Assembly: GCA_030445275.1 (NCBI GenBank)
Contig: JAUCSE010000057.1
Location: 1 to 64,000 of the forward strand
DNA: 64,000 nt
Direction of reading: 5' to 3'
Source of the DNA: Mucilaginibacter sp.
GTDB lineage: Bacteria; Bacteroidota; Bacteroidia; Sphingobacteriales; Sphingobacteriaceae
Shown here: positions 1 to 8,608 of the stretch, in pieces
How the letters are laid out: each line of letters starts with the position of its first letter
Numbering within the stretch: position 1 is the stretch's first letter
Program-made: the position numbers and the translations under genes
Notes under the pieces: model-generated
The model's input: the letters and a program-made list of their open reading frames with translations, nothing else
The model's database searches: none
What the model was told of the DNA's origin: nothing

Positions 1-78
1 TCAGAAACAAACTCATCCTACGAATATTCGCCTGCGTTAATCAAAATAGACCCTATGAAAAAAATTATCAGAAAGTAG
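1..78 (+). CDS. 3' end of an unidentified protein (partial)
   Basis: A reading frame is open from the first base to a TAG at 76-78 and gives a 25-residue tail ending in DPMKKIIRK. The composition looks like an ordinary soluble C-terminus, and the frame would be convergent with the following minus-strand gene, as expected where a palindromic repeat fills the gap. The fragment is too short to name, and a chance open frame of this length is possible. Confidence 0.4.
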   Translation, partial: SETNSSYEYSPALIKIDPMKKIIRK

Positions 79-90
79 TTGCTTAAATCA

Positions 91-207
91 TAGAAATCGA
101 ACGAGGTACGAGGAGAAATCTTATACGACATGCACCATTGTTCCACCTATCGTATAAGGTTTCTCTTCGCCTCATCACTTCATCCCACCTCTGCTTATCG
201 AAATGAC
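91..207. repeat. Palindromic repeat family R1, copy 1
   Basis: This is an imperfect inverted repeat. The left arm runs GAACGAGGTACGAGGAG then AAATCTTATAC (from about 97), and the right arm starts with CGTATAAGGTTTCTC (from 150) and ends in CGAAATGACA. Closely related copies occur at 56283-56409 and 58539-58660. It lies in the gap between a plus-strand gene end and the minus-strand SDR gene end, the same convergent context as the other two copies. Confidence 0.75.
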
Positions 208-241
208 ATTTTTTTATCGTTACCAGAGCTCGAACATTCTG

Positions 242-949
242 TTATAACTGGCCCGGTGCAGGTTTAATAATTATTTCGTCAACATTGGCTCCCGCGCTCA
301 TTTTATATACATTGATAATTGCCGATGCTATGTCTTCAGGTAATACCATAGTGTCTTTATCAACCACCGCATCCTTCCATGAATCTGTTAACGTTGACCC
401 GGGAATTATGGCGGTTACTTTTACACCATGATCCTGCATTTCAAGCCTCATTACCTTTGTTAGACCTAACAGCGCATACTTTGTTACGCTGTACGTACCT
501 GCCTGAGGGAAAGGATTTAACGATGCCACTGAACATATATTAAAGAAGTGTCCTTTGCGTACAGCTATCATCGTTTTACCAAAATGGCGGTACAATGCCA
601 ATGTGGGTATCAGGTTGGTATTCAATTGTTTTTCAAAATCAGCATCGCTCTCATCCAATATACTGCCGGGACTAAACATACCCAGGCTATTTACTACAAT
701 ATCAATAAATCCCAACTCCTGCTGCGCACCTGAGGCAAATTGGAGCAACTGGGCTTTGTTACTGCCATCAGCCACCTGCGCAAAAACTTTGATTTTGGGG
801 TTGATACTGTGCAATTCATCCTTAAATTTTAATAATTCTTGCTCATTGCGCGAACAAATTGCCACGTTTATTCCTTCATTAGCAAAAGAAATGGATATGG
901 CACGGCCCATGCCTTTTGTTGAACCTGTAATAAGAGCATTCTTCATCAT
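242..949 (-). CDS. SDR family NAD(P)-dependent oxidoreductase
   Basis: This 235-aa protein has the usual size of a classical short-chain dehydrogenase/reductase. It starts with the Rossmann nucleotide-binding motif TGSTKGMG (residues 9-16), has an NSLG element near residue 88 in place of NAAG, and carries the catalytic YSVTK pair (Tyr-x-x-x-Lys) near 154-158, with a preceding Ser in CSVAS. It should be a soluble cytoplasmic reductase or dehydrogenase; the substrate cannot be read from the sequence. Two ATG codons are adjacent at the start and either could be used. It is transcribed alone on the minus strand, divergent from the ABC transporter genes. Confidence 0.88.
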   Translation of the reverse strand: MMKNALITGSTKGMGRAISISFANEGINVAICSRNEQELLKFKDELHSINPKIKVFAQVADGSNKAQLLQFASGAQQELGFIDIVVNSLGMFSPGSILDESDADFEKQLNTNLIPTLALYRHFGKTMIAVRKGHFFNICSVASLNPFPQAGTYSVTKYALLGLTKVMRLEMQDHGVKVTAIIPGSTLTDSWKDAVVDKDTMVLPEDIASAIINVYKMSAGANVDEIIIKPAPGQL

Positions 950-1160
950 GTATATTGTGTTTTTATATAACTGTTTCTTTTTAAAGCCGGCCTCAACAAT
1001 TGGAGCTGATTTTTTTATCCCGGTTGAAGCATTAGGAGGCTAATTTACGTAAGCTATAGTTTATAGCTAATAAAAAGCATATTTAAATTAACTCAATTGC
1101 AACAGGGCTGTAAAGCTTAACAGTAAAAAACGTATTTTTAACCGATTTTTATAAAAACAG

Positions 1161-1892
1161 ATGTTCCATAGTTTAGGAAAGTACATACTCTTACTGCGTT
1201 TAAGTTTCAGGCGGCCCGAAAAATTCAGTGTTTACTGGGCCGAGGTAATGCGCGAAATGGTTTCGGTTGGTGTAGGCTCATTAGGTATTATTGCCATTAT
1301 TTCGGTATTTATTGGCGCAGTGGCCACCATTCAAACCGCGTTTCAGCTGGTTAGCGATTTTATCCCGAAAACCATTGTCGGCGGTATCACCCGCGATTCA
1401 ACCATTCTGGAATTTAGTCCAACCATTTCGGCGCTGGTATTGGCTGGTCGTGTAGGCTCCAGTATGGCATCACAAATAGGCACTATGCGGGTAACCGAGC
1501 AAATTGACGCTTTAGAGATCATGGGTGTAAATGCCCCCGGATATTTAATATCGCCTAAGATTATTGCCGGTGTTACCATGATACCTTTATTAGTTATTGT
1601 ATCGGTAATTTTAGGGTTGTGCGGTGGTTATATAGCCTGCGCGGCATCAAACGATGTTTCAACAGCCGATTACGTAACGGGTTTAACCGATGGTTTTAAC
1701 CCGGTTATTGTTACCGTATGCGCGGTTAAAGCAATATTTTTTGGATTCATTATTACTTCTATCTGTTCGTACCAGGGTTTTTATACCGATGGCGGATCGC
1801 TTGAGGTTGGCCAATCAGCAACGCGTGGAGTTGTTTGGAGCTGTATCATGATATTATTTGTGGATTTGATTATTTCACGCCTGCTACTATGA
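1161..1892 (+). CDS. mlaE: MlaE-family ABC transporter permease
   Basis: This 243-aa membrane protein matches the MlaE/YrbE permease family in length and pattern: an amphipathic start, about five hydrophobic segments, and the conserved central stretch with LAGRVGSSMA and MRVTEQIDALEIMG (roughly residues 94-122). In characterised systems MlaE forms the inner-membrane core of a phospholipid transporter that keeps the outer membrane asymmetric. The stop overlaps the start of the ATPase gene (ATGA), so the two are translationally coupled. No MlaD-type MCE gene is adjacent in this window. The family is clear; the lipid substrate is inferred. Confidence 0.92.
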   Translation: MFHSLGKYILLLRLSFRRPEKFSVYWAEVMREMVSVGVGSLGIIAIISVFIGAVATIQTAFQLVSDFIPKTIVGGITRDSTILEFSPTISALVLAGRVGSSMASQIGTMRVTEQIDALEIMGVNAPGYLISPKIIAGVTMIPLLVIVSVILGLCGGYIACAASNDVSTADYVTGLTDGFNPVIVTVCAVKAIFFGFIITSICSYQGFYTDGGSLEVGQSATRGVVWSCIMILFVDLIISRLLL

Positions 1893-2641
1893 TTGAAATT
1901 AAAGACATCTACAAAACGTTTGGCGATAACGAAGTACTAAAAGGTATAAGCGCGATTTTTAAACCAGGTAAAAATAACCTGATCATCGGTGGTTCCGGAT
2001 CGGGCAAAACCACGTTACTTAAATGCATTGTTGGCTTGCATGACCCTACCAAAGGCGATGTTATTTTTGATGGGGAGAATTTTACCGATATGGATTTTGA
2101 ACAAAGGGTACCCATCCGCACCAGGATAGGGATGCTTTTTCAAAACTCGGCCCTGTTTGATTCCATGACGGTAGAGGAAAACATCATGTTTCCGCTTAAC
2201 CTGTTCACCAAACAAACCAAAGCCGAAAAACTTGACCGCGCCAATTTTTGCCTCGAAAGGGTTAATCTCACTGGTAAAAATAAACTATACCCCGCCGAGC
2301 TTTCAGGCGGTATGAAAAAACGGGTGGGCATTGCCCGGGCTATATCCATGCAACCCAAATATTTGTTTGTGGATGAGCCCAACTCGGGCCTCGACCCAAA
2401 AACATCCATCCTGATTGATGAACTGATCAATGAGCTGACCGAAGAATATTCCATAACCACCGTTGTTGTTACCCATGATATGAACTCAGTGATGGGCATT
2501 GGCGATCATATTTTGTTTTTGCACCAGGGTAAAAAATGGTGGGAAGGCAGCAACAAGGAAATTGCCCACACCGATAACCAGGAACTGAACGACTTTGTAT
2601 TCGCCAGTAAATTCATGCAGGCAGCAAAAGCGAAATTGTAA
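1889..2641 (+). CDS. mlaF: MlaF-family ABC transporter ATP-binding protein
   Basis: This 250-aa ATPase is the partner of the upstream MlaE permease. It has Walker A GGSGSGKTT (residues 34-42), the ABC signature LSGGMKKR, Walker B followed by DEPNSGLDP, and a switch His in VVTHDM. The NSGLDP variant is typical of the Mla/Ttg2A subgroup. I chose the ATG at 1889, which overlaps the permease stop by four bases. A longer frame from 1835 exists but would add 18 residues encoded inside the permease gene that do not look like an ABC N-terminus. It should sit on the cytoplasmic face and power lipid transport. Confidence 0.92.
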   Translation: MIEIKDIYKTFGDNEVLKGISAIFKPGKNNLIIGGSGSGKTTLLKCIVGLHDPTKGDVIFDGENFTDMDFEQRVPIRTRIGMLFQNSALFDSMTVEENIMFPLNLFTKQTKAEKLDRANFCLERVNLTGKNKLYPAELSGGMKKRVGIARAISMQPKYLFVDEPNSGLDPKTSILIDELINELTEEYSITTVVVTHDMNSVMGIGDHILFLHQGKKWWEGSNKEIAHTDNQELNDFVFASKFMQAAKAKL

Positions 2642-2644
2642 TTT

Positions 2645-2832
2645 AGTATCAAGTAGTTAGTATCAGGTATCAAGATTTTTTGTTTAACGGATATAGGTAT
2701 CTATTATATTGAATTGCCCTGCTCGGGTCTTGATACAAGATACTTGATACTCAATACTAAAAAGAATATTAAATTTGCAGCCGTATCAAAGGCGCAGTTA
2801 GTCTTGATACTTGATACTAACTACTTGATACT
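2645..2832. repeat. Long inverted repeat of a locus-specific CTTGATAC word
   Basis: A 31-base arm at 2645-2675 (GTATCAAG words) is the reverse complement of 2802-2832 with a single mismatch. A third, partly matching copy of the right-arm type lies at about 2727-2760. The right arm ends nine bases before the methyltransferase ATG. A transcript could fold the outer arms together, or the left arm with the middle copy, so alternative structures are possible. I found the exact arm nowhere else in the window; short CTTGATAC words recur at 25121-25150. Confidence 0.8.
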
Positions 2833-2841
2833 TCTAAAGAA

Positions 2842-3729
2842 ATGATCCAACTATTAACCCCAACGCACTGGAAAGATTACGAACTGATTGATTGCGGCGA
2901 CTTTGAAAAGCTGGAACGCTTTGGGAATATTGTACTGATACGGCCAGAGCCACAGGCCGTTTGGAGTAAAAGCCTCTCTCCTGCTGATTGGCAACGTTTA
3001 CATCATATTAAATTTAAAGGTCGCTCTGCCACTGCAGGCGATTGGGTAAAAAAAGATCCAAAAACGCCCGACCGCTGGCATATTGAATACAAGAACAAGG
3101 ATGCAGCCATCAAATTCAGACTTGGACTTACCTCCTTTAAACACCTCGGTATTTTCCCGGAACAAGCTGTTAACTGGGATTTCATCACCCAAAACATCAA
3201 AAAGTTTAAAACACCACAGCCAAAGGTATTGAACCTTTTCGCTTACACCGGCGGCGCTTCGCTTATTGCGCAGGCTGCAGGTGCTGACACTACACATGTT
3301 GATTCGATAAAGCAGGTGGTTACCTGGGCTAATGAAAATCAGGAAATCTCCGGTCTGAGCAATATCAGGTGGGTGGTTGAGGACGCGCTTAAATTTGTAA
3401 AGCGAGAATTGAAACGCGGCAAAAATTATAACGGCATTATCCTTGATCCGCCAGCATACGGCAATGGCCCTAATGGCGAAAAGTGGAAACTGGAAGATAA
3501 CATCAACGAAATGATGGCAGATGTAATTCAACTGCTTGATCCTGACGAGCATTTCCTGATCCTGAATACCTACTCGCTCGGCTTTTCGTCAGTAATAATT
3601 GAGAACTTAATCAAGAGCGCTTTTCCGAAGGTAGAGAACCTGGAGATAGGCGAGCTTTATCTGCAGGCCACCGCCGGGTCAAAACTGCCGCTTGGTGTTT
3701 TCGGCAAGTTTCATAAAGTACGTTCATAG
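2842..3729 (+). CDS. Class I SAM-dependent methyltransferase (RlmI/RlmK-like)
   Basis: This 295-aa protein has an N-terminal region of about 110 residues followed by a Rossmann-like methyltransferase fold. Motif I is LFAYTGGAS (about residues 133-141), an acidic residue lies in HVDS, and the catalytic-type motif DPPAYG is near residue 200. The arrangement matches RlmI/RlmK-like 23S rRNA m5C or m7G methyltransferases, although the N-terminal PUA domain of RlmI is not evident, so the exact substrate is uncertain. The gene follows a structured leader made of the inverted CTTGATAC repeat and is followed after five bases by the amidohydrolase gene. Confidence 0.8.
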   Translation: MIQLLTPTHWKDYELIDCGDFEKLERFGNIVLIRPEPQAVWSKSLSPADWQRLHHIKFKGRSATAGDWVKKDPKTPDRWHIEYKNKDAAIKFRLGLTSFKHLGIFPEQAVNWDFITQNIKKFKTPQPKVLNLFAYTGGASLIAQAAGADTTHVDSIKQVVTWANENQEISGLSNIRWVVEDALKFVKRELKRGKNYNGIILDPPAYGNGPNGEKWKLEDNINEMMADVIQLLDPDEHFLILNTYSLGFSSVIIENLIKSAFPKVENLEIGELYLQATAGSKLPLGVFGKFHKVRS

Positions 3730-3734
3730 TTAAT

Positions 3735-5321
3735 ATGATGATCAAACGACAACTGTATACGATATTTATATTACTTATATCTGCCGGTTGTAGTGCGCAG
3801 CAACATTTTGATATCATACTTAAAAATGGAAAAATTATTGATGGTGCAGGCAATCCCTGGTTTTATGGCGATGTGGGTATTAGTAAAGATAAGATCATCA
3901 GTATAGGTGATCTTTCTAAAAGTAAAGCTGATAAAATCATTGATGCCTCAAGCCTGATCATCGCCCCAGGCTTTATTGATGTACATACCCACATTGAAGG
4001 CGACGAAAAGAAAACCCCTACTGCCGATAACTTTATTTATGATGGTGTAACCACCGTGATAACCGGTAATTGCGGCACCTCCAATATCAACATCAGTCAG
4101 TATTTTAAATTTCTGGATAGTATTAAGCTATCTGTAAATGTGGCAACCCTGATAGGCCACAATGATGTGCGTGAAGCCGTTTTAGGCAAGGCGGCTATTA
4201 CACCCAACGCGGTACAGCTGCAAAAAATGCAGGCCATTGTTGAGCAAGCCATGCGCGATGGTGCCGTAGGTTTCTCAACCGGACTAATTTACACACCGGG
4301 CCTATATTCCAAAACACCCGAGGTTGTGGCCCTGGCCAAGGCCGCTGCCAAATATCATGGGGTATATACCTCGCATATGCGCAATGAATCTGACAAGATA
4401 TTTGAGGCCATTGCCGAGGCTATTGACATTGGCAGGCAGGCTAATATGCCGGTGGAGATTTCGCACTTTAAAGTTGGTTTGCCCAACTGGAACCGATCAG
4501 GTGAGATGATAGCTATGGTTGAAAAAGCACGTAAAGAAGGTTTGGATGTTACGGTTGATCAATATCCCTACACCGCCAGCAGCACCACCCTGAACGTATT
4601 ACTGCCCGACTGGCTGCAGGATGGCGGTCATGATTCGGTGTTAAAAAGACTGAATAACCCTTTGATCCATCAAAAGGTGGTTACGGAGATGACAGGCGAT
4701 ATGAAAAGGCGCACGCGGGAGCATTTTGATTATGCCGTAGTGGCCCATTGTGATGGCGATCCGTCAATCAACGGAAAAAACATTATGCAGATCACTGTGG
4801 CTAAAGGTCGTGAGGCAACCATACCTAACGAGATTGAAACCATTCTAGATATCACCAAAATTGGCAGTGCCTCCATGGTGTTTCATGGTTTAAACGAAGC
4901 CGATGTTATCAACATATTGCAATACCCGCTTACCATGGTGGCATCAGATTCGGGCATCCGTTTATTTGGGGCCGGTGTTCCGCATCCCCGCGGTTACGGC
5001 AGTAATGCCCGGGTGCTGGCCTATTACGTACGCGAGAAAAATGTGATCCGGCTGGAAGATGCCATCAGGAAAATGACCTCATTACCCGCGCAAAAGTTCC
5101 ATTTAACCAATCGTGGTTTATTACAGCCCGGCATGTTTGCAGATATTGTTATCTTTGATGCCAACACGGTTAAGGACCAATCAACTTTTGAGCATCCCCA
5201 CGCCTATTCAACTGGCTTTAAATACGTTTTAGTGAACGGAAATATAACTGTTGATAATTTTAAACACATTGGTACCAGAAAAGGTGTTATTTTGCGCGGC
5301 CCCGGATATCAACAGAAATAA
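3735..5321 (+). CDS. N-acyl-D-amino-acid deacylase (D-aminoacylase) lipoprotein
   Basis: This 528-aa protein is an amidohydrolase family 3 member. The N-terminus is a lipoprotein signal with lipobox SAGC (Cys19), so it should be tethered in the periplasm. The metal-binding HTHIEGD motif follows (about residues 84-90), then GVTTVITGNCG and the downstream SHMRNESD and SHFK elements carrying further metal-binding His residues. The length matches D-aminoacylases, which hydrolyse N-acyl-D-amino acids. It could act on D-amino-acid-containing peptides or cell-wall derivatives; the exact substrate is inferred. It starts five bases after the methyltransferase stop. Confidence 0.85.
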   Translation: MMIKRQLYTIFILLISAGCSAQQHFDIILKNGKIIDGAGNPWFYGDVGISKDKIISIGDLSKSKADKIIDASSLIIAPGFIDVHTHIEGDEKKTPTADNFIYDGVTTVITGNCGTSNINISQYFKFLDSIKLSVNVATLIGHNDVREAVLGKAAITPNAVQLQKMQAIVEQAMRDGAVGFSTGLIYTPGLYSKTPEVVALAKAAAKYHGVYTSHMRNESDKIFEAIAEAIDIGRQANMPVEISHFKVGLPNWNRSGEMIAMVEKARKEGLDVTVDQYPYTASSTTLNVLLPDWLQDGGHDSVLKRLNNPLIHQKVVTEMTGDMKRRTREHFDYAVVAHCDGDPSINGKNIMQITVAKGREATIPNEIETILDITKIGSASMVFHGLNEADVINILQYPLTMVASDSGIRLFGAGVPHPRGYGSNARVLAYYVREKNVIRLEDAIRKMTSLPAQKFHLTNRGLLQPGMFADIVIFDANTVKDQSTFEHPHAYSTGFKYVLVNGNITVDNFKHIGTRKGVILRGPGYQQK

Positions 5322-5325
5322 TTAA

Positions 5326-5339
5326 TAATTGGCCAATTA
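5326..5339. repeat. Perfect 14-bp palindrome
   Basis: TAATTGGCCAATTA is a perfect palindrome five bases downstream of the deacylase stop, followed by another imperfect hairpin built on GAGCTTTATTAAGCTTA. It may mark the transcript end between the deacylase and the following secreted protein, or be an operator. No function can be assigned. Confidence 0.4.
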
Positions 5340-5394
5340 AATGAGCTTTATTAAGCTTAACCCATAAAAAAGTAAAACTATCTTACCATAAATA

Positions 5395-6459
5395 ATGAAA
5401 CATTTTTTCCTTTCTGCCGCAGTCCTCTTTTTATCGATCACCCTGTTTACTAATTGTAACCAGACCAGCAGTACCAGCAAACCTGGCACTAAACAATCGG
5501 CTGCCAAAGCCGATTCAGCCAAAGGCGAAACGGAAGACACGCTTAGCGTTGTAAAATCAAGCTATCCGCCATTGGATAAAAAGCTTTATGATTCTCTATT
5601 GGTGTTTAATGCCCACGGCGATACCACCGGCAGATGGCCTGTTAAAAACACACCTTATCCGTTAAATGGCGCTATTTTACCCTTTAAACGTGTGGTAGCT
5701 TTTTATGGTAACCTGTACTCTAAAAAGATGGGTATCCTGGGTGAATTGCCACCTAAAGAAATGCTGGCCAAATTAAAAGGCGAAGTAAAGCACTGGGAAA
5801 AAGCCGATCCTAAAACTCCGGTACAACCTGCCCTGCATTATATTGCCGTAGTGGCCCAGGGTGATGGCGGAAAAGATGGAAAATTCCGTTACCGCATGCC
5901 GTTTAAACAAATTGACAGTGTTTTGGTATTGGCGAAAAAAGCACATGCCATTGTATTTTTAGATGTACAGGTAGCATTAAGCAACATACAAGCCGAGTTA
6001 CCATTACTTGAAAAATACCTGGCCATGCCACAAGTGCATTTTGGTATGGACCCAGAATTCTCGATGAAGGATGGAGTTACTCGTCCAGGTAAAAAAATTG
6101 GCACTTATGATGCTGCCGATGTTAACTATGTATCGGGTTATTTAGCTAATCTTGTTAAAAAATACAATTTGCCTCCAAAAATTTTAGTGGTACACCGCTT
6201 TACCAAAAAAATGTTAACCAACTACAAAAACATCAAATTACATAAAGAAGTACAATTGGTAATGGATATGGACGGATGGGGCGAGCCTGATTTGAAAACA
6301 GGTACTTACCGTTACTTTATAAACCAGGAGCCGGTTCAGTTTACAGGCTTTAAACTGTTTTACAAAAACGATATTAAAAAGAAACCTTTCCACATGTTAA
6401 CGCCTGAGGAAGTTTTATCAAGATATAAACCATACCCTATTTATATTCAATACCAGTAG
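5395..6459 (+). CDS. Secreted or lipid-anchored protein of unknown function
   Basis: This 354-aa protein has an N-terminal hydrophobic signal followed by a Cys (FTNC, a weak lipobox) and then a low-complexity Ser/Thr/Lys linker to about residue 50. The folded part (about 60-354) has alternating hydrophobic strands and helices with ILPFKRVVAFYG, HYIAVVAQGDGG, IVFLDVQV, HFGMDPEFSM, KILVVHRFT and VMDMDGWG. This pattern suggests a TIM-barrel-like hydrolase with acidic residues at strand ends. I recall similar uncharacterised secreted proteins in actinobacteria with the same order of elements, but I could not check this. It lies 73 bases after the deacylase in the same direction. Confidence 0.75.
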   Translation: MKHFFLSAAVLFLSITLFTNCNQTSSTSKPGTKQSAAKADSAKGETEDTLSVVKSSYPPLDKKLYDSLLVFNAHGDTTGRWPVKNTPYPLNGAILPFKRVVAFYGNLYSKKMGILGELPPKEMLAKLKGEVKHWEKADPKTPVQPALHYIAVVAQGDGGKDGKFRYRMPFKQIDSVLVLAKKAHAIVFLDVQVALSNIQAELPLLEKYLAMPQVHFGMDPEFSMKDGVTRPGKKIGTYDAADVNYVSGYLANLVKKYNLPPKILVVHRFTKKMLTNYKNIKLHKEVQLVMDMDGWGEPDLKTGTYRYFINQEPVQFTGFKLFYKNDIKKKPFHMLTPEEVLSRYKPYPIYIQYQ

Positions 6460-6471
6460 GTTTGAGTCGGA

Positions 6472-6568
6472 AGTCTTGAGTTTGAAGTCATAAGTCAATT
6501 AATGTTATATTTTTTGACTTATGACTTTTTAATTTTAGACTTTTGCCTTAAGACTTAGAACTTAAGAC
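6472..6568. repeat. Locus-specific AAGTC/GACTT word repeat with a 14-bp hairpin
   Basis: The gap between the unknown secreted protein and the oxidoreductase is built from the words AAGTC and GACTT. A perfect 14-bp stem pairs 6485-6498 with 6514-6527 across a 15-base loop and is followed by a T-run (terminator-like). Further GACTT and CTTAAGACT copies continue directly into the ATG at 6570, so no conventional ribosome-binding sequence separates them. Confidence 0.7.
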
Positions 6569-6569
6569 T

Positions 6570-7535
6570 ATGACAAAATGGGGTATCATCGGTTGCGGGC
6601 GTATTGCCCATAGGTTTATGCAGGGCCTTCACGAAGTGGCGGATACCAGGTTGGTATCGTCATGGTCGCGAAGGCCCTCGACCGTTAATGCCTTTGTGGA
6701 GCAATATGGAGGTACTGCCTGCACCAGCGTTGATGAACTGCTGGCCAGTGATATAGATGCTGTTTACATAGCCACCCTGCCCGATAGCCATGCGGATTAC
6801 AGCATAGCCGCACTAAAAGCTGGTAAACATGTACTGTGCGAAAAACCGGCTACTATTAACCTACCCGAGCTGGAGCAGGTGCTTGCCGTAGCAAAAGAGC
6901 ATAGCCTGCTTTTTATGGAGGGTATGAAGCCTGCATTTTATCCTTTATACATCCGCTTAAAAGAACATCTTGAGCTTGATCCTATTGGCCCGGCCGGTTA
7001 TGTACGTGCGGGATCGTCAGTGGCCGATCTTTCGGCTGATCATCCTAATTTTAGTCTTGAACTAGCTGGTGGTGGACTAATGCAGATTGGTATATATGAA
7101 GCTTTTTTAGCGATTGATTGGCTTGGCGATCTGCAACAGGTGCAAGCCATGGGCAGGTTTGGCAGTACAGGGGTAGATATGTTCGCTATATTTCAAACCC
7201 TGCATAGTGGCGGTTATTCGCAACTATATTCTGGTTTTGATCTGCATGGTAAGGGCGATGCGCTGATAGCCGGTCCGCTGGGTCATATCACCATTCATAA
7301 AAATTGGTGGAACCCAGCCCGCGCCACTATTGATTATCTTGACGGCCGCACCGTTGAACTGAACGAGCCATTTACCGCGGGCGGTCTTAATTATGAGATA
7401 GCGCACTTTTGTGATCTCATCAAAGCAGGTAAGATTGAAAGCCCAATCATCAGTCACCAGCTATCAAAACAAATGATCGATCTGATTGATAAAGCCCGCA
7501 CGGAGATAGGTTTAAAGTTCCCGTCAGAAAAATAG
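6570..7535 (+). CDS. Gfo/Idh/MocA family oxidoreductase
   Basis: This 321-aa protein has an N-terminal NAD(P)-binding Rossmann fold beginning WGIIGCGRIAHRF (GxGxxA-type motif), followed by the family EKP motif in LCEKPATI (about residues 91-98) and a C-terminal beta-sheet domain (from about 130). Members oxidise or reduce sugars, inositols or related diols with NAD(P)+. The short length and the GGGLMQIGIYE element resemble trans-1,2-dihydrobenzene-1,2-diol dehydrogenase-type members, but the substrate cannot be determined. It appears to be a single gene and is convergent with the metallophosphoesterase. Confidence 0.88.
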   Translation: MTKWGIIGCGRIAHRFMQGLHEVADTRLVSSWSRRPSTVNAFVEQYGGTACTSVDELLASDIDAVYIATLPDSHADYSIAALKAGKHVLCEKPATINLPELEQVLAVAKEHSLLFMEGMKPAFYPLYIRLKEHLELDPIGPAGYVRAGSSVADLSADHPNFSLELAGGGLMQIGIYEAFLAIDWLGDLQQVQAMGRFGSTGVDMFAIFQTLHSGGYSQLYSGFDLHGKGDALIAGPLGHITIHKNWWNPARATIDYLDGRTVELNEPFTAGGLNYEIAHFCDLIKAGKIESPIISHQLSKQMIDLIDKARTEIGLKFPSEK

Positions 7536-7542
7536 TTTTCCT

Positions 7543-7645
7543 GTAGAGACGCATAATTGCGTCTCGGAATTTGTAGATCGAATATGTAAGGTTTGCTTAC
7601 ATGGCGGGAGACGCATGTGATGCATCTCTACGTGTTATTCTGTAA
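7543..7645. repeat. GAGACGCAT palindromic repeat between convergent genes
   Basis: The gap between the convergent oxidoreductase and metallophosphoesterase genes contains GTAGAGACGCATAATTGCGTCTC and, about 65 bases later, GAGACGCATGTGATGCATCTCTAC. Each is itself a small palindrome and together they form a larger inverted pair. This may be a dispersed intergenic repeat; only one locus is seen in this window. Confidence 0.55.
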
Positions 7646-7688
7646 AGCCCCATGTAATGTGTCTCTCTGAACCATTGATAAGCCTCCC

Positions 7689-8534
7689 TTATAATTTATT
7701 AGAATTCAGCACCGGGTTTTGACTGGCATTTACCTGGTAAGTATAAATAGTATTTTGATCATCAACCTCCACTATACGGTATCCTTTATAATCGGTACCC
7801 CAGTTACCCCCAATGTGTGAATCAAAAAAGTGTGGCAGCTTATCAGTATAACGAACACCATCAAGCAGGTGATCATGGCCATGAAAAACAGCTTTTACAT
7901 TGGGATAGCTATGCAGGATGTTGATGGTTTCGGGACAATCTACAAAAAAATCATCCTTTTGCCACTTAAACGGCGCGATGTGCAGTATTACAAAAACTAT
8001 CTTTTTATCAGCAAACTTATCCAATGAAGCTTTGATAAAAACATTGTCGGGGCAAATATAGGTTCCCTTGGTATCAGCAGTGTTGGCCAGTACAAAGGCA
8101 ATATCGCCAAATGCTACGGTGTATTTATCTTCATAGCCAAAGTTCTTTTGCCATACGGTTGCATCGGCAAAATCATGGTTGCCAGGGATGGTATGATAGG
8201 GTGCGTTTAATTTATCCAGGTATTGAGTTTTTATTTCGGGCAGCAGATCCGGGCGGTTGTGTACCAGATCGCCGTTAACAATTACCATATCCAGGTGATT
8301 TTTAGCATGATCTGCATTCAGCCATTTTACCATATTCCCGGTATTAAGGGCGTAATCTGTTCCATCCTGCCCGTAGTGAATATCTGATACCAGGGCAAAC
8401 CTTAGTTTCGGCTTGGCTTTGCTATGCCTTTGGTAATCATTATTTGTGTTTGCAAAAGTGTTAACAGCAGGCAACAAGGTTAAAGCTGCAATACCGGCCA
8501 ATCCTGTACCAATAAATTCTCTGCGGGTGCTCAT
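7689..8534 (-). CDS. Secreted calcineurin-like metallophosphoesterase
   Basis: This 281-aa protein starts with a twin-arginine-type signal (TRREFIGTGLAG) and should be exported. The mature part has the calcineurin-like motifs in order: SDIHYG (about residues 50-55), NGDLVHNRPD (GDxVxNR), PGNHD, a later LHIAP His and the HGHDH metal-binding element. It should hydrolyse phosphomonoesters or diesters. It lies downstream of susD on the same strand, but a strong terminator intervenes, so co-transcription is uncertain. A link to organophosphorus scavenging with the neighbouring locus is an inference from position only. Confidence 0.85.
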   Translation of the reverse strand: MSTRREFIGTGLAGIAALTLLPAVNTFANTNNDYQRHSKAKPKLRFALVSDIHYGQDGTDYALNTGNMVKWLNADHAKNHLDMVIVNGDLVHNRPDLLPEIKTQYLDKLNAPYHTIPGNHDFADATVWQKNFGYEDKYTVAFGDIAFVLANTADTKGTYICPDNVFIKASLDKFADKKIVFVILHIAPFKWQKDDFFVDCPETINILHSYPNVKAVFHGHDHLLDGVRYTDKLPHFFDSHIGGNWGTDYKGYRIVEVDDQNTIYTYQVNASQNPVLNSNKL

Positions 8535-8608
8535 GTGTAATTTTTAAGTAAATGTAAGGAACTGATGTTAAGTTATAATTAAGAGCAGAGGCGAATAGAA
8601 ATAATATG

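Noticed and set aside
555..1043. 162-aa plus-strand frame opposite the SDR gene
   Set aside because: It is the antisense shadow of the SDR coding frame; residue composition is unlike a protein.
1835..1888. Upstream start of the MlaF frame
   Set aside because: The extra residues lie inside the MlaE coding sequence and the ATGA overlap start fits the family better.
2645..2832. Possible small CRISPR-like array
   Set aside because: The copies vary, are inverted and have no uniform spacers or cas genes nearby.
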